Source: Henricia sp. BOLD:AAB3569 (Eukaryota > Echinodermata > Asteroidea > Spinulosida > Echinasteridae). Taken from it: a DNA stretch of 64,000 nucleotides. Below the pieces are notes generated by a model. The model was not told the DNA's origin and did not search any database. It worked only from the letters and a program-made list of their open reading frames with translations. Positions 20,421 through 51,680 of the stretch are shown here, one piece after another. Location of the stretch: the NCBI GenBank assembly GCA_037783545.1, contig JBBELK010000067.1, positions 744,001 to 808,000 on the forward strand, read 5' to 3'. Positions within the stretch are counted from its first letter, which is position 1. Every line of letters starts with the position of its first letter. A program made the position numbers and the translations under genes.

Positions 20421-21020
20421 AGGCTGGCTTGTGGACATCAGTAAGTTGTAGCCTGCCCAGCCAGTATGGGATTTTGCTGGAATTCTGGTCCCTCTTTAGT
20501 CCAGGTGTTTCAGCGGACACTTTACAGGGATACCCTGCTTGTTGACCGGAAATGTATTTGTCCTTTTACTTGTTTGTGGTATGGTGTGACTGAAATACTT
20601 TTTGAATCCCCAATGGTCAGCATTGGAGCAATTCAGCTTTCTGGTACGCATACATCCACAATATTATTGTTCCACGAGTCGTACCATCCGCAAAATCAGT
20701 GTTGCCAGCAGCGGAATGGGGGTACATAGACGCCTTGAAATTGCTTAGTGTTTTCCACCACAGCATTGGCAAGAGCAGTTTCTAGGACCAGGGAGCGGCT
20801 ATGCGGGATGCAATAACCCATTGCATTGAGAAGCTTCATCGGCGCTTTGTTTCTTGTGTTAAAATGAACACTCAGAGCCAGTCCCAGGACTTGCCCAGCT
20901 TGCACCTATTTGGGTTTGGGGCATATCTTAGGTGATCTCAGGGAGGGGTGGTTATTTCATTGAAGGGTTTATCTCTCTGTTGGGCTTGCTCACGTGGTAG
21001 CCAATCACAATCACTGCACT

Positions 21021-21165
21021 GCCGTGATACGAAACCACCAGTTGGCTTCATAGCGCAATTAGTAGGGCGTCTGCACGTTGAGCAGAAGGTCCGCGGTTCG
21101 AATCCCGGTGGACACAAGTTGCTTTTCACTGCATCCAGATTGCCAAAACTCATGGAAATCTGTCC
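21021..21165 (+). repeat. tRNA-derived SINE
   Basis: A-box-like TAGCGCAATTAGTAGG and B-box GGTTCGAATCC lie at normal spacing. The putative anticodon loop ACGTTGA lacks the universal U33. The body AAGTTGCTTTTCACTGCATCC is shared with 4822..4962. Confidence 0.65.
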
Positions 21166-21234
21166 AAATTTGTATTTAAAATATATTTATGCTTTGTAAT
21201 GTAATTGATATAACAATGTAACCAACAATGGATT

Positions 21235-21330
21235 GTTTGTACGTAGTGTAGTCTAGTGGGGGAATCACAGGTTGAGGTTTCAAGACCCAACATGTTTGTG
21301 TCCCTGGGCAAGACACTTAATCCCATATGC
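21235..21330 (+). repeat. partial SINE of the CCTTGGGCAAGG type
   Basis: The words TAGTCTAGTGGGGGAATC and GTGTCCCTGGGCAAGACACTT resemble the body of the SINE at 7028..7400. It is truncated on the right. Confidence 0.5.
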
Positions 21331-21589
21331 CTCGCCAATACCTGTGCCTTTGACAATTTGTACCCTTTTGCTATTAACATAATTGCAAAACTGTAAGCTT
21401 GGTCGCAACAAAATGTGATTCTTGGTAACCTGGCAGTTAAATAGAGCGAAATCCCGACTTTCAGGGGGCAATTTTTGACAATCCCAGATGGCCGCCTTAC
21501 AGGCTTTCGGGAAAATGGAAACATGTGTTTTTTTCTGATTAGTTGGTCCATGGCGTTTTCAAAAATGTATAGTTTACCTAATCTCTAAA

Positions 21590-22435
21590 AAATACCCGTA
21601 TTTGCATCCGTAGCGGGCCGTACTTGTTCCCGTATCAAATTCGGGGCCAGACTTACCCGTACGGACTGATACGGGAGCATACGGGACGAGTTCGAAAATT
21701 TGCCGTATTTGTGTACCATACTGGACCATAAGGGACCTTACGGGGAGATATTTTCTGATACGGGCCTTACGGGTTGATACGTACTGATACGGGCCGATAC
21801 GGGTTGATACGGGGCAATTCGGGAAATAAAAATCTCCCGTATAGTCCCGAATTAGGCCCGTATCAACCCGTATCGGCCGGTATAAAATCTTCCCCGAAAT
21901 TAAAATAAATAAAAATGTAATTTGCCCCGTACATCCCTGTATCGCCCCGTACTGTCCCGTACTGTCCCCGTACTGTCCCGTGCTGAACCGTACTGTCCCA
22001 TACTTACTCGTACCGACCCGTACTGACCCGTATTTGCCCGTATCTGCCCGTGTCTGCCCGTATTGTACCCCGTACCTGCACGTATCCGCCCGTATCCGCC
22101 CGTATCCGCCCGTATCTGTGCGTAGCGGGCCGTACTGCCCCGTACCAGCCCCTTACCGGCCCGAACCGCCCCGAAGATGAGAGATGTAGAAAGGTTGAGA
22201 AATAGAGAGCTGAGAAAGTCATGTAAACAATTAAAATGGTGGTCGCAAAAAGGGGAACCGGAAATAAAATTTCGCGGGAAAGTGAAATACTGTTCAATAC
22301 GGGGCGACACGGGGCCATACTTTCTGATACGGGGCGATACGGCTCTGACTCCCGTATGGTCCCGATTTTGGCTCAAATTGCGCCGTATGGCCCTGAATTT
22401 GGTACGGGAACAAATACGGGACCATACTCGTATGT
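21590..22435. mobile_element. fold-back array of 10-bp CCCGTA repeats (type b)
   Basis: 21660..21840 carries TGATACGGGC-type units on the plus strand. 21925..22165 carries the reverse orientation, nCCCGTAyyn, with a strict 10-bp step and occasional 11, for over 20 units. 22290..22430 returns to the first orientation. A plain spacer (about 22170..22290) separates the last blocks. The open frames seen across it on both strands are repeat artefacts. The arms of tandem short units recall fold-back elements, such as those described in sea urchins. Confidence 0.7.
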
Positions 22436-22442
22436 GTGAGAA

Positions 22443-22674
22443 TGCAAAAGCAACTCACGCTGGTTTCTACGGCTGGAAATACAACTAACTCACAAGACCA
22501 CGTGACTTTTCGGAACCAGAATCTGAAATCTGAATTTTTGAAAAATGCTAAAAAACGGCCAAATTTGACGGCGACTTTTCAGGATATATCTAATTTACTC
22601 TGGAAAGCGCTTCAGAATAATGTATGGGTCTATTTCGAGCCCAAAATAGCCCAACGCAAAGCCGGTGTGTCCCT
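22443..22674 (-). mobile_element. family A element, partial, reverse orientation
   Basis: It ends GCCGGTGTGTCCCTTTAA at a TTAA (22675..22678). The left end is cut at the CGTA array. It shares CTCACAAGACCACGTGACTTT with 52.4 kb. Confidence 0.6.
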
Positions 22675-22976
22675 TTAATATATTTTGAGCAAGTTTCAAA
22701 ATGTCACACTTGCATCTAGAAGATCGGCACTAGTTCTCATGTTTTGGGTAATATCAACAGATAAAGGTGGTGTTCGATGCACGAGGCCATAATTCTTTAT
22801 ATGCCGAGAGTAAACGTTCTCTGAAGTCCGGAAATTATATAACAAAATCAACTCCAAATATGTCATAAATGGGGAGACACTGTCCGGTTTTCACGGAATG
22901 ACCCACGTACATGTATTACTAGAAAAATGTGGCGGAAATTTCTACAAGGCAGTTTCTCAACATTCTTTAGTTTTAC

Positions 22977-23021
22977 AGGCAGAGGCTCATCAGCAATGCG
23001 CGCACGCCAAATTTTGTTCGT
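22977..23021 (+). repeat. left-end fragment of family B hairpin
   Basis: GGCAGAGGCTCATCAGCAATG followed by CGCGCACGCCAAATTT matches one arm of the family B hairpins. No second arm follows. Confidence 0.5.
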
Positions 23022-23842
23022 AAGAATCAGGCAGCGTACCGCTGTGATGAGCCCAACGGTACGTCGGTAACCTTTGTGGTTTCAAGCCGAAGATGTACAG
23101 TTGCGTTCGCGGGTGGAAGCGATTTTACAGGTTTACGGTTTAATCTTGTTGAATTCAAAGCAAGGCGGTAAACACTGTTTACTATATAGCTGAACTTTCG
23201 TGGCCTGCATCATGTATGCTCCAATGTATTTTCTTAGGAAGCAGTAAGCGTGTTGCATACTTGGGGCACAGGTGAATTGGTGCACTGAATAACGATTGTA
23301 GCAATGCAGTATAAAGATGAATGCTTGAGCGCATTGGTCACTCAGGTTTTTCGCACGCCACAGACAGGAAGTACTAAATTTGCATTTAGTTTTATGTCAG
23401 TCTTTTCATATTTCTCGACAATTCATTCTAGAGAAAAAAGGTTTGTGAGGAGCTGAGCTGAGGTGAGGTAAGTGAGCCGGAGGGTTAAGCGGGCCTCCCG
23501 CTGTGCGATTTTTGCCACGAGTTGGGTGTGATTGGCTAAGATAGTGTGTAGAGCCTATAGGCAGTTCCGATAATCGTGCCATTGCGTAGGAGTTTCGTGG
23601 TAGGGATCGCACAGTGGAGGGCCTGCTTTAGTCTTCCAACTGACGCCTAACGCCTCCACGAAAGTCGACGTCCAAGTCCTGTCCTACTGCGGTACAGCCG
23701 AATTCCCAATCAAGTATAAAGTGTATTTTTACTGTTTTCTTCCACAGGTGCGCAGCGATGGTGCGCAGCGACGGCGCGTATAGGCGCGTTAGAAAATGAT
23801 TTATTCGCGTTTAAGCGCAGCTTATTAGAGAATATGGCTGTG

Positions 23843-23957
23843 TCCGAAACGGGCTTCCAGAGCTATGGCTAGGTCTATTGTCTTCGTGTCTCCGCCTACT
23901 TCCAATGGAGCAAAGACCTAGACCTAGCTCTAGACAATGGATTCGGATGCAGCCTAA
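23843..23957. mobile_element. hairpin MITE
   Basis: The arms GGCTGTGTCCGAA..CCAGAGCTATGGCTAGGTC and GACCTAGACCTAGCTCTAG..TTCGGATGCAGCC fold back over 115 bp. The outermost word resembles that of 6822..6938. Confidence 0.6.
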
Positions 23958-24092
23958 GTGTCAGTGGTGCCGCGCGAACGCACATGATACCAGGTCAAAG
24001 AACTTTTTATTGCGAGCGCGGTAATAAGTTTTACTTTTTGTTATGTTTACTATTCTTTTAAACGTTTAAACGAACGTTAAATTGACGTTTAA

Positions 24093-24224
24093 AGGCACAG
24101 GCTCGTCAGCAATGCACGCCCGCCAAATGTGTGCCACGCAATACGCAGCTCCATAGCAAAGGCATGGAGCTGCGTGTTTCAAGCACGAATTTGGCGGGCG
24201 CGCATTGCTGACGAGCCTGTGCCT
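24093..24224. mobile_element. TTAA-flanked hairpin MITE, family B (AGGCACAGGCTCGTCAGC)
   Basis: TTAA is present at 24089..24092 and 24225..24228. Arms of over 60 bp (AGGCACAGGCTCGTCAGCAA ... ATACGCAGCTCCAT) form an almost perfect hairpin. Four more copies lie at 33688, 49927, 50239 and 50395. Confidence 0.8.
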
Positions 24225-24239
24225 TTAAACGTTTAGAAA

Positions 24240-27200
24240 AATAAACGGTAACTCCCAGCGCTACTTTAATGCCGTGGTATTTAAAAGTTTTCCCAATTAT
24301 GCAACCCGCCTTTAAAGGCCCTATGTATCATTTTTTTTACAGATTCGTGGAATAAGAGTGTAACATATCCAAGAAAGAATGTCGGTAAAACTAGCCCTAA
24401 GAAATTTTAGCTAGTACTAAGATCCATCAATGCTTCCGGAAACCCTAAATCTATATATTGATTGTGTACAAGTGAATGGGACTTTTTATTTAGAAAACCA
24501 CCTTCGGTCGTCAATTTCCAGCATAAAATACTATTTGACGGAAATAAATTCATGTGGCGTTTGCTACCATTGCTGTCAACAAAGGTTTTTCTCGTCAACT
24601 CGTGAAAAACAAAATTGCAAATGATACAATGGGCCTTTAAAAGTCAAACGGTTCCAAGAACTTAAAAGGCTTGTAAGATTACACCTTTAATAATGCCATA
24701 CATGCTGTATGCTATGTCAAAGCCAACATAACATCAACCGACTGATGGAGTCTCACAGCCTCACTGTTTAACCAATATGGTGTACAGTAGCTAATATCGT
24801 ATGGGGCATCTTGTAACCATGCACGTCTTCAAGGAACAGAAAATGCCCCACAAGATGACAGCTGCATGCATTTGATATGGTCTGTAGTATATGCCAGAAG
24901 CAATGTCCAATTAATTTCGAAATGTTTTTTACTATGGACAAACGATTGTACATTTTCAAACATTCTCAGTGAGCATTTTCATTTAGATAATAGCTAATTT
25001 TATTAATTTCAAACTTGGCGATATACATGTAAATGTGTTCATTGTCGATTATTAAAGTATTGTACCGATTTGAAGAAATCAAATCCACTGCTAGAAATTA
25101 CTACCATAGGTTGCTAGTTCATTTGTTTTGCAACATTTACACAGGTTTACATAAAAACCAAAAGTTGAAAAAAATTAATATTGTTAAAGTTTTAATAACA
25201 TATTTTTTAAATGTCAATGCAAACTAACTACAGTATACAATGTAATAGCAAAAACGACTAACGTTAAATTACTACACATACTTTGTGACAACATCCTTCA
25301 AAATGCGATTAAAACATGCATTAGAGCCTTTGTACGGCGGCCATGACAGGGGGTAGTCACATCGTTGTCATGCACGAGTAGGTGCTTTGTGGTCCTATTG
25401 TTACATCATTTAAATAGGAAAAAACCTGCTCCCCGTCATGGCCGCTGGTGCAGAAGCTCTATACACTTACATGCACATCGAGCATAAACGTACATTTGAG
25501 TGGCACAGAGCAACATGTTAGGGGGCAAGATTTCTTATTTAAATGCGACAATATAGATCAACCAAGCACCTACTCGTATAGACCGTATCGAATAGCTGCC
25601 GTCTCGTAGGGCAGTTTGTTCCGCGAGGACATGCATGGTCGACCGATTTAAGCAACAAAATACTGTTTAGACACCATATTTATCAGTCTGCAAAGCGTCA
25701 TCAATTGTTTTTGTAGGATCTTGTCACATTTTATTTTAAAAAAACACTAGGACCCTGTTCACATTAGGAAAATTACTTTGTTCAAGGAAAATTTGACAAA
25801 GATTTCATAATGTGAAGGTTAGAATCTCCTCATTCGATTAAAGCAAAACAACTTCATTCGACGAGATTGCTTAATTTGACAAAACAAATTTCTAAAGAGT
25901 ACACTCCTTTTATTGATGAAGCGATTTGTCAAGTATGGTTACATGTGCATCTTGTCTGGCAAGCATTTATGTCACACCGTATGAAAACCAGACAAAGCAC
26001 TCACAGCATCAGATGCTTGATGCGCAAGGGCGACCAAGCCATCGTTGTTCAATTTGTTAAGTTAAATGTGAATGAAGCATTTTCCTTAAAGTCAACAGGG
26101 TCTAAAGACGGCCACAACTCGTCCTCACCAAAAGAAATTAAAAACATTAAACAGTTCTGTGGGGGAAAAAAATAAATACGAACAAATACTAAAATGGAAA
26201 TTACGGCCAAACAAAGAGGTATACCTGAATGCCTTAAGTGCCCCACAGCGTTTACTATTTTGGCACGTACATTCTATACATCTAAAATCATAGATTCCTC
26301 CCGTCTTGTCATGTGATGTGATCACCATTTATAAATACCACACACAAAAGTAGTAGTGGACATGTGCAGTGCGTGCAAAATTGCATTTTCACAAACAGCC
26401 ATTTGAGCTGTTCAATTTTGTTCACTAGACACGACAACTGCACTTGTCTCAAATACAATACTATTTTAAAAAGCTAAAATATGAGTAAGACATTTTGGTC
26501 TTGACTGCAGCGGAGTGCTCCTGGCATGCCACTTAAGGTCTACGACAATAAACAAAACAAATTTGAGTCCGTTGTCCGTGGTTACTGCTTACTGGGGGCC
26601 CTGATCGATCGTCACATCCACAGCCTCGTAAGTAAGAACCACAGGATGGCCACATTTTATCTGTAGTAACCACCGTTGGACTTAAAGGATCCCCACCTGT
26701 AGTATAAAGGAAACAGGTATGGAAAGTGTTACCCCCCAAACCATGGTTAACTGGTTTAGCTGATTGCACTGATAAAGTGTGCACCAGCAAAAGTTTAAGT
26801 TCAATGACATGCTCAGTTTGTATATTAATGCACTCCAACTGCAGGTGCAGACCACTGTTGGTATATACCCACGACATGGTGGGTGAAGACAAATCGTTTT
26901 TTAAAAACAAATATAACATCACATCAAACTAATTTACTTTCCATCATTAGAAACTATAAAACAAAATCGTTTGTGGCTCACTTTAGCAGACTGTTTATTT
27001 CTATAAAGCTAATTGATTCGTTTTCCCTTGAAAATCGGGTATAATTATTTGCGACCACACTCGAGTACATTAACCTGCATTAACAAAAATACACTTCGAC
27101 GTTTGTGTGATCAACTGCGTTCACTATTAAATTTTAAGCACCGGGAAAACACTTCGAACACCGTGCTAAATAAGGAACCTGGAAAACTCCATTAAAAAAA

Positions 27201-27780
27201 TATATGCAGCACGCTAGACACCCAACTAGCAGGCCTCGACATTAAGTGAGGCCGCCAGCGCCACTAGCCCTGCCGAGTTGGCCCCGATTCTTTTTTAAGA
27301 TATCCACTTTCCGAGGCCAACTTGCCTCATTTTCAAATTTCACGAGGCTTGTACGAACTACATAATAATCAATACACATTTTGGAACAATGTTGGCCTCG
27401 GTTATGTTTCTATAACATCAAGGCTCATGCAACAACCTATGGAACACATGAAATACACTAAAATGACCATCATTATTTGTAGTCCTACGAAGTGAAAGTT
27501 GTGGCACATATCCTTATGTAGAATAAATCTCAATATGCCATTAACTGATAAAAACCTCCTTTTGTGCAACAACATTATTTACAAAAATTGATTTTCAAAC
27601 CGATCGACTACATTGTAGCAGCTCCTTCTTCCCCTGGTTTTGGAAGTCGAGCTCTAAGAGCAGGTTTGGGTGGGCAACTATAGTTGACTAATCAATTAGG
27701 GGCCCTCGAATGATGCATAATTTATCGAGTGACTCGAGTCAATTCACCCCAGGGTTACTCTAAAACTTAAAGCAAGATCA
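24240..27780. other. gene-free interval downstream of the helicase
   Basis: Only weak repeat relics are seen. There is a palindromic pair GCGGCCATGACAGGGGG / CCCCGTCATGGCCGC at 25336..25446, and ATGGGGCATCTTGT / ATGCCCCACAAGATGACAGC at 24800..24862. The segment GACCGTATCGAATAGCTGCC at 25581 recurs at 60.75 kb. The helicase 3' UTR should lie between 27780 and perhaps 26994, where AATAAA occurs on the minus strand. The frame at 25867..26175 matches nothing I know. Confidence 0.4.
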
Positions 27781-47401
<19,621 letters not shown>

Positions 47402-47536
47402 TCAATGGTTTAATAAAACGAATTCTTCACACCGAAATTTCAACCGAGAGCGAGATATTTCCTCTACGTTTGCCAGTCGAGTCACGCAACGCAATGATGA
47501 AAATATGGCGATGTCGGCCGAATCACTACTGCGTTA

Positions 47537-47544
47537 TATTTATA
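47537..47544 (-). promoter_or_regulatory. TATA-like box of the helicase gene
   Basis: Minus-strand TATAAATA, continuing TATAA, lies about 140 bases before the ATG. A start site about 30 bases downstream (near 47510) would be usual. Confidence 0.45.
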
Positions 47545-47559
47545 CGTTCGCGTTCCGAA

Positions 47560-47567
47560 TGACGTCA
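47560..47567 (-). promoter_or_regulatory. CRE octamer TGACGTCA
   Basis: This is a perfect CREB/ATF consensus 16 bases upstream of the TATA-like box on the helicase strand. The TGACGT half also occurs in the intron 1 minisatellite. Function is inferred from position only. Confidence 0.45.
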
Positions 47568-47589
47568 CACGCTTTGTCTGATTCATTGC

Positions 47590-47855
47590 ATGTGATATGC
47601 ACATGGCGCGCCAGGCCACGCTATACCCAGCACGATATGTGGCAGAGGGACTCCCCCCTAACGCCCCTATACCTCAACACACTCTTTCCTTTTGTTAACG
47701 CACCAATCCCCACAAAAACTGAAAGGAATTCCTTGGAAATTCTTTGGATGTCTGAGACACAATAGGGGAACAATGGTACGGGGCATGCAGTCCGTTTGCC
47801 ACATATCGTGCTGCATATGGCCACGCGCCCACAACGTGGACCGCATCACGCCGGT
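47590..47855. mobile_element. loose palindromic element upstream of the helicase
   Basis: CAGCACGATATGTGGCAGAGG (47629) and CCACATATCGTGCTGCATATGG (47800) are inverted, with further matches outward (GGCGCGCC / GGGCGCGTGGCC). Open frames here arise from the arms. Confidence 0.5.
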
Positions 47856-47929
47856 GCTAATTGGATTTTCTATTGTATGTCAGAGTTCCTATTTGCATAG
47901 GTATGCAAGAGGTGTTGAGGTAATTTAAG

Positions 47930-49900
47930 GAAGGCGGGAAGGTCACTTGACCGTTTTCGACTACACGCATCGGACACCCCAATTTTTTTCTCCGCGGAAA
48001 TCTCTGAATGATATGTTAAGTTCACTTGATACCCCAAAGAAGATTCGCTAGGGACTGTTCAACCATAGAGCTATGGTTCAACGTACAGCAACAGCAACTT
48101 TGATGGGGCTAGTTGATCCGGCAACTGGATAAAGCCATGGTCAACTACTGAATTTTTGCCGTTTCCACGGAACAACCCATCGTATTACCTATGTACCGCG
48201 TAAGCTGCGTGGGACAAGAGAAGCGAGCGGAGGAATGCTAGGCTACATGCACACTGAGTTAAGTACGCAGAACAAAGAAACAGATTAGATAAAAGAAATT
48301 TTGTGCAGATTCAAGTACGGTAAAATGGAACTAAATATCCAGTATAAAATATTTTACGTCTTGGACGAATATGTTTTAATTCTTAAGAAATCGGCAATAC
48401 ACATTGCAGAGAAGAATTAAGCTGATACATGTATAATAGGGGATTTCAACATTCCAGATATTCAGCTTTTAAACGTGGTTCATGGTGCAGTACATGTTTT
48501 GGTCACAATTAGTTCGCCATTATGGCGAAAAAGAAAGGGCCGAGATATAAGCTGTAGTGGTAAGAATTTGGAAAATGACCATAAAAGTTATTCTTTAGAA
48601 TAACTAATCAAACTTGCCGGTGGGTGCAGAGTTGATGGAGGAACACTAATTGGCAGTGTGAAACATTTTCTTAGAAAACACTTGGAAAGGTTTCCATCAG
48701 TCTCATATGTTTTGTACACGAGGTTCTTTCGTTGAGGTTTCAAAAAATCATGATACTGGTTACTATGCCACTAATTTTGAGCGGATTTAGTCTTTTAACG
48801 TTTTCTATGTTTAATTAACGCAAAAACGAAGCCGGTTGTAGTGATATTTGTTTGGCGTATGGCCCCTGGAGTAGGGAATACATAAACGCTGAGCAAGCAA
48901 CTCCGGCTTCAAACAAGATGGCGGCGCCCAGTAGTCCAGTTACGCACGCAGTTCTGCTAAAACATTGAAGGTAAATTAAAAAGGTATGACAATGGCTTAC
49001 TTGCATTTTTTTTTCATTGGAAAGCGGGTGAAAGCGACTCTTTAAGATACGGTTGGCATGATTGGATTTCAAGCACATTATAATTTATTATGAAACAAAT
49101 ATTATTGTCGCCCTCGATCAAGTTGTTGGGAAGCATAAATCCCAGTAAGGCATAGTCAGATAGCACAGCCACAATTATTATCAAAGTGGGATTTTAATAG
49201 GCCTAATAGGGCCTACTTGACTCCGGGTTGTTTTCTGATTATGATTCGCATATTTCGAAATGGATTTACCCCGAAAGAAATGTTAGGTTATTTAAATTCA
49301 TTGCCCCAGTTCAGTTCTTTTGAGTATGAATCTGGCTGGTCGAGCCCATCATTGTCCAGATTTAAAACATACATTGAACTCCATAGTAACAATTTAGCAA
49401 TAGAATTAAGTACTCTGTTTGTATGTACAACGGCACTGACTGTCATCTTAATCCTACATACTATTTTAATATTTCCACAGGTTTTCGTACCATCCATTCC
49501 TGATGCAAGGAACGCGGATGTGTAACATATGGAGGATGAAGAGTCAAAACATGAGGTTTCACCAGGACTGGAATCATATGTTGAAGAGTTTCAATTGCAG
49601 AAAACTAACACCAGCATAGATAAGGGGTATCCCTTGCCATTAAAACATATCACTTACCGATACTGAAATGTGCTGACAATTGACAAACACAAATGCTTGA
49701 CGTTATAGCTGCTCCCCAAACGGTGTGTAATTTGTTGTTTCTCTCCACAGGTTGCGCGGGGTTGGAAATGGGAAGGGGGGACACAATAGAAAATATTTTT
49801 TGCCGTTTGAGCGGGGCGAATTAGGAAATAATGCCATATTCAATCGCGGCTTTGTGTGATCACGTGGTCAAAATTCCTTCCAGGAAAACTTTTAAAAAGA
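47930..49900. other. gene-free interval
   Basis: No assigned gene. A plus frame at 49217..49525 would encode a 102-residue product with one hydrophobic stretch, but it has no family match or coding signature that I can support. Confidence 0.4.
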
Positions 49901-49926
49901 GGAACTGGGGCCAGTTTCATAGATAA

Positions 49927-50061
49927 AGGCAGGAGCTCGTCAGCAATGCGCGCGCCAAATTTGTGCTACGAAATACGCAGCTATGTAGCAAAGGCACGGA
50001 GCGGAGCTGCGTATTTCGTGGCACGAATTTTGCGCGCGCGCATTGCTGACGATCTGTGCCT
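49927..50061. mobile_element. family B hairpin MITE (nested 1)
   Basis: Both arms (AGGCAGGAGCTCGTCAGCAA, GCTGACGATCTGTGCCT) are present. TTAA is on the right (50062..50065), while the left is ATAA. Confidence 0.8.
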
Positions 50062-50238
50062 TTAAGCAACTAAGCACGAAAACCTTGCTAAAAGCCTTGA
50101 TAAAATGGGGTTGTACCGGCAAAAATTGTATGCGATTGTCATGGTAATGAACAGTCCTCTTACACTGGTCATGCACTATTTCTAGCATTTCACTGGTAAT
50201 AACATTCTCTACTAAACAAGAGTTTTTTTTGTACTTAA

Positions 50239-50371
50239 AGGCAGAAGCTCGTCAATGCGCGCGTGAGGCCAAATTCGTGCCACGAAATACGCAGCTCCGT
50301 AGCAAAGGCACGGAGCTGCGTATTTCGTTGCACGAATTTGGCCTCACGCGTGCATTAACAAGCCTGTGCCT
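50239..50371. mobile_element. family B hairpin MITE (nested 2)
   Basis: TTAA is at 50235..50238 and 50372..50375. The arms show a small variation (GTGAGGCC replacing part of the usual CGCGC run) that is mirrored on both sides. Confidence 0.8.
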
Positions 50372-50394
50372 TTAAAGCAATTTTTTGTGCTTAA

Positions 50395-50526
50395 AGACGA
50401 GGCTCGTCAGCATTGCGCGCGCGCCAAATTAGTCCCACGATATACGCAGCTCCATGCCTTTGCTACATGGAGCTGTGTATTTCGTGGCACGAATTTGGCG
50501 TGCGCATTGCTGACGAGACTGTGCCT
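50395..50526. mobile_element. family B hairpin MITE (nested 3)
   Basis: TTAA is at 50391..50394 and 50527..50530. It has full arms with ACGAGGCTCGTCAGC and GCTGACGAGACTGTGCCT. Confidence 0.8.
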
Positions 50527-50583
50527 TTAAACACCTCTATGAAATTGGCCCCTGTTTTAGCAATACATAACTAAAGAATAATG

Positions 50584-50882
50584 TCAGAAGTTGATTTAGA
50601 CTTGCGTCGGGGAAATTGAATGTTAAGTAAGGGTGATTTTGCCCTTACCCGATGTAATTATTAACACTGTATACTCAGTGCTTTCCCGAGACACTATGAA
50701 CAACTTTATAGCGTGCTCGGGTGGGACTCGAACCCACGACCTCCTGCATAAAAGGCAGACGTCTTAACCACTCGACCACCGAGCTAGCAGGTGTTGAATG
50801 GCCGGTTCGAATCATTTCGCAACGGGGATTGCAATTAGTCAGAAGTTGATTTAGACTTGCGTCGGGGAAATTGAATGTTAAG
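50584..50882 (-). mobile_element. tRNA-like SINE with identical 44-bp direct terminal repeats
   Basis: Direct repeats 50584..50627 and 50839..50882 (starting TCAGAAGTTGATTTAGAC, containing CTTGCGTCGGGG) are identical. The unit is flanked by the 12-bp target duplication TAAAGAATAATG (50572..50583, 50883..50894). Between them on the minus strand lies a tRNA-like core plus TATACTCAGTGCTTTCCCG words shared with 18.3-18.7 kb. Confidence 0.75.
50713..50785 (-). repeat. tRNA-like core of the SINE, anticodon loop CTTTTAT
   Basis: This has the same acceptor, D and T arms as the core at 18624..18696 (B box GGGTTCGAGTCC), but its loop gives TTT in the anticodon position. It is SINE-borne and not considered a working tRNA gene. 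Confidence 0.55.
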
Positions 50883-50957
50883 TAAAGAATAATGATGATA
50901 AACCGCCTTGTAGAAATGTCAGCCACATAGATGCATGCAGTAATACTTCAGAAGACC

Positions 50958-51414
50958 TGAGGCGTGTTCAACAGCACAATACCGAAATACGTATGGCAGT
51001 GTCGGTATGCTGCAACCGAAACGGCTTGTTGAACGACTGCATCCCAAAACATACGATCAAACATGGCTACTGTAGACAACGTGGTTTGCAAAGCACTACG
51101 GTTGCACGCGTAACGCAAAGATTCTGACAATTAAATTGCAAATCAAAACTGCTAACTCAACCGGTAGTGGTCTTCTACAGTCGAAGAATAGACACGCTGA
51201 ATGTTGAATTCCTATGAAGCAAAATATTAACTTGAAACCCTGAGGCCGTAGTCACAATTTATCCGTCAGCCATCTTGGTATGGAAAGCGTACTACGTTCG
51301 AGTTGGAATTGTTGGGATGCAATACGTTTTGGGAATACCGTGCGTTCGGTTGCGTTCAACGTTTTCGGTATGCAATACCGGCGTACGTATTAGGCTATTG
51401 AACGCGCCCCTGAT
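50958..51414. mobile_element. TIR element (GAGGCGTGTTCAACAGC)
   Basis: The left end GAGGCGTGTTCAACAGCACAA..ACCGAAATACGTATG is inverted at GCGTACGTATTAGGCTATTG..AACGCGCCCC. There are further inverted words inside (GGTATGCTGCAACCG / CGGTATGCAATACC). No ORF. Confidence 0.55.
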
Positions 51415-51461
51415 TGGTAAAACAATTGTCTGCAGACAATTTTTTTAAAAACAACACCTGC

Positions 51462-51587
51462 AGCCGATTTCACGAAACTTTACGCAATTGCGCAAGTCCA
51501 TATACGCCATTACTTGCGCAATAACTTATGGCGTAAGTGGACTTGCGCAATTGCGTAAAGTTTCGTGAAATCGGCTGCTGCAGCAGT
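51462..51587. mobile_element. near-perfect hairpin MITE
   Basis: GCAGCCGATTTCACGAAACT..GCAATTGCGCAAGTCCA is mirrored exactly by TGGACTTGCGCAATTGC..AGTTTCGTGAAATCGGCTGC, with a loop near 51515..51530. Confidence 0.8.
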
Positions 51588-51680
51588 TGGCAATTTCTCC
51601 CACAAAGGTACCATTTTACAAATAATCATGTGTGATTTTTCTTGTCAGTTGCACATAGGCGTAGGAGACGGGTGAAAAGT

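Larger units (their letters stand above)
49907..50553. mobile_element. host TIR element (GGGGCCARTTTCATAG), copy 1, with three nested hairpins
   Basis: GGGGCCAGTTTCATAG at the left and CTATGAAATTGGCCCC at the right. The non-nested body (50066..50234, e.g. CTTGATAAAATGGGGTTG, GCGATTGTCATGG) is homologous to 62804..62962 in copy 2. Three family B hairpins occupy it. Confidence 0.75.

Noticed and set aside
21900-22488. Open frames of 100 to 158 codons across the CCCGTA array
   Set aside because: They arise because the 10-bp repeat lacks stops in several frames. The translation is repetitive on both strands and has no splice or start context.
25867-26175. 102-codon frame downstream of the helicase
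   Set aside because: It has no recognisable motif and lies in or near the presumed 3' flank. It is not supported.
49217-49525. 102-codon frame with a hydrophobic segment as a membrane protein gene
   Set aside because: There is no family resemblance, no supporting second exon and no promoter signal. An AT-rich frame of this size is expected by chance.
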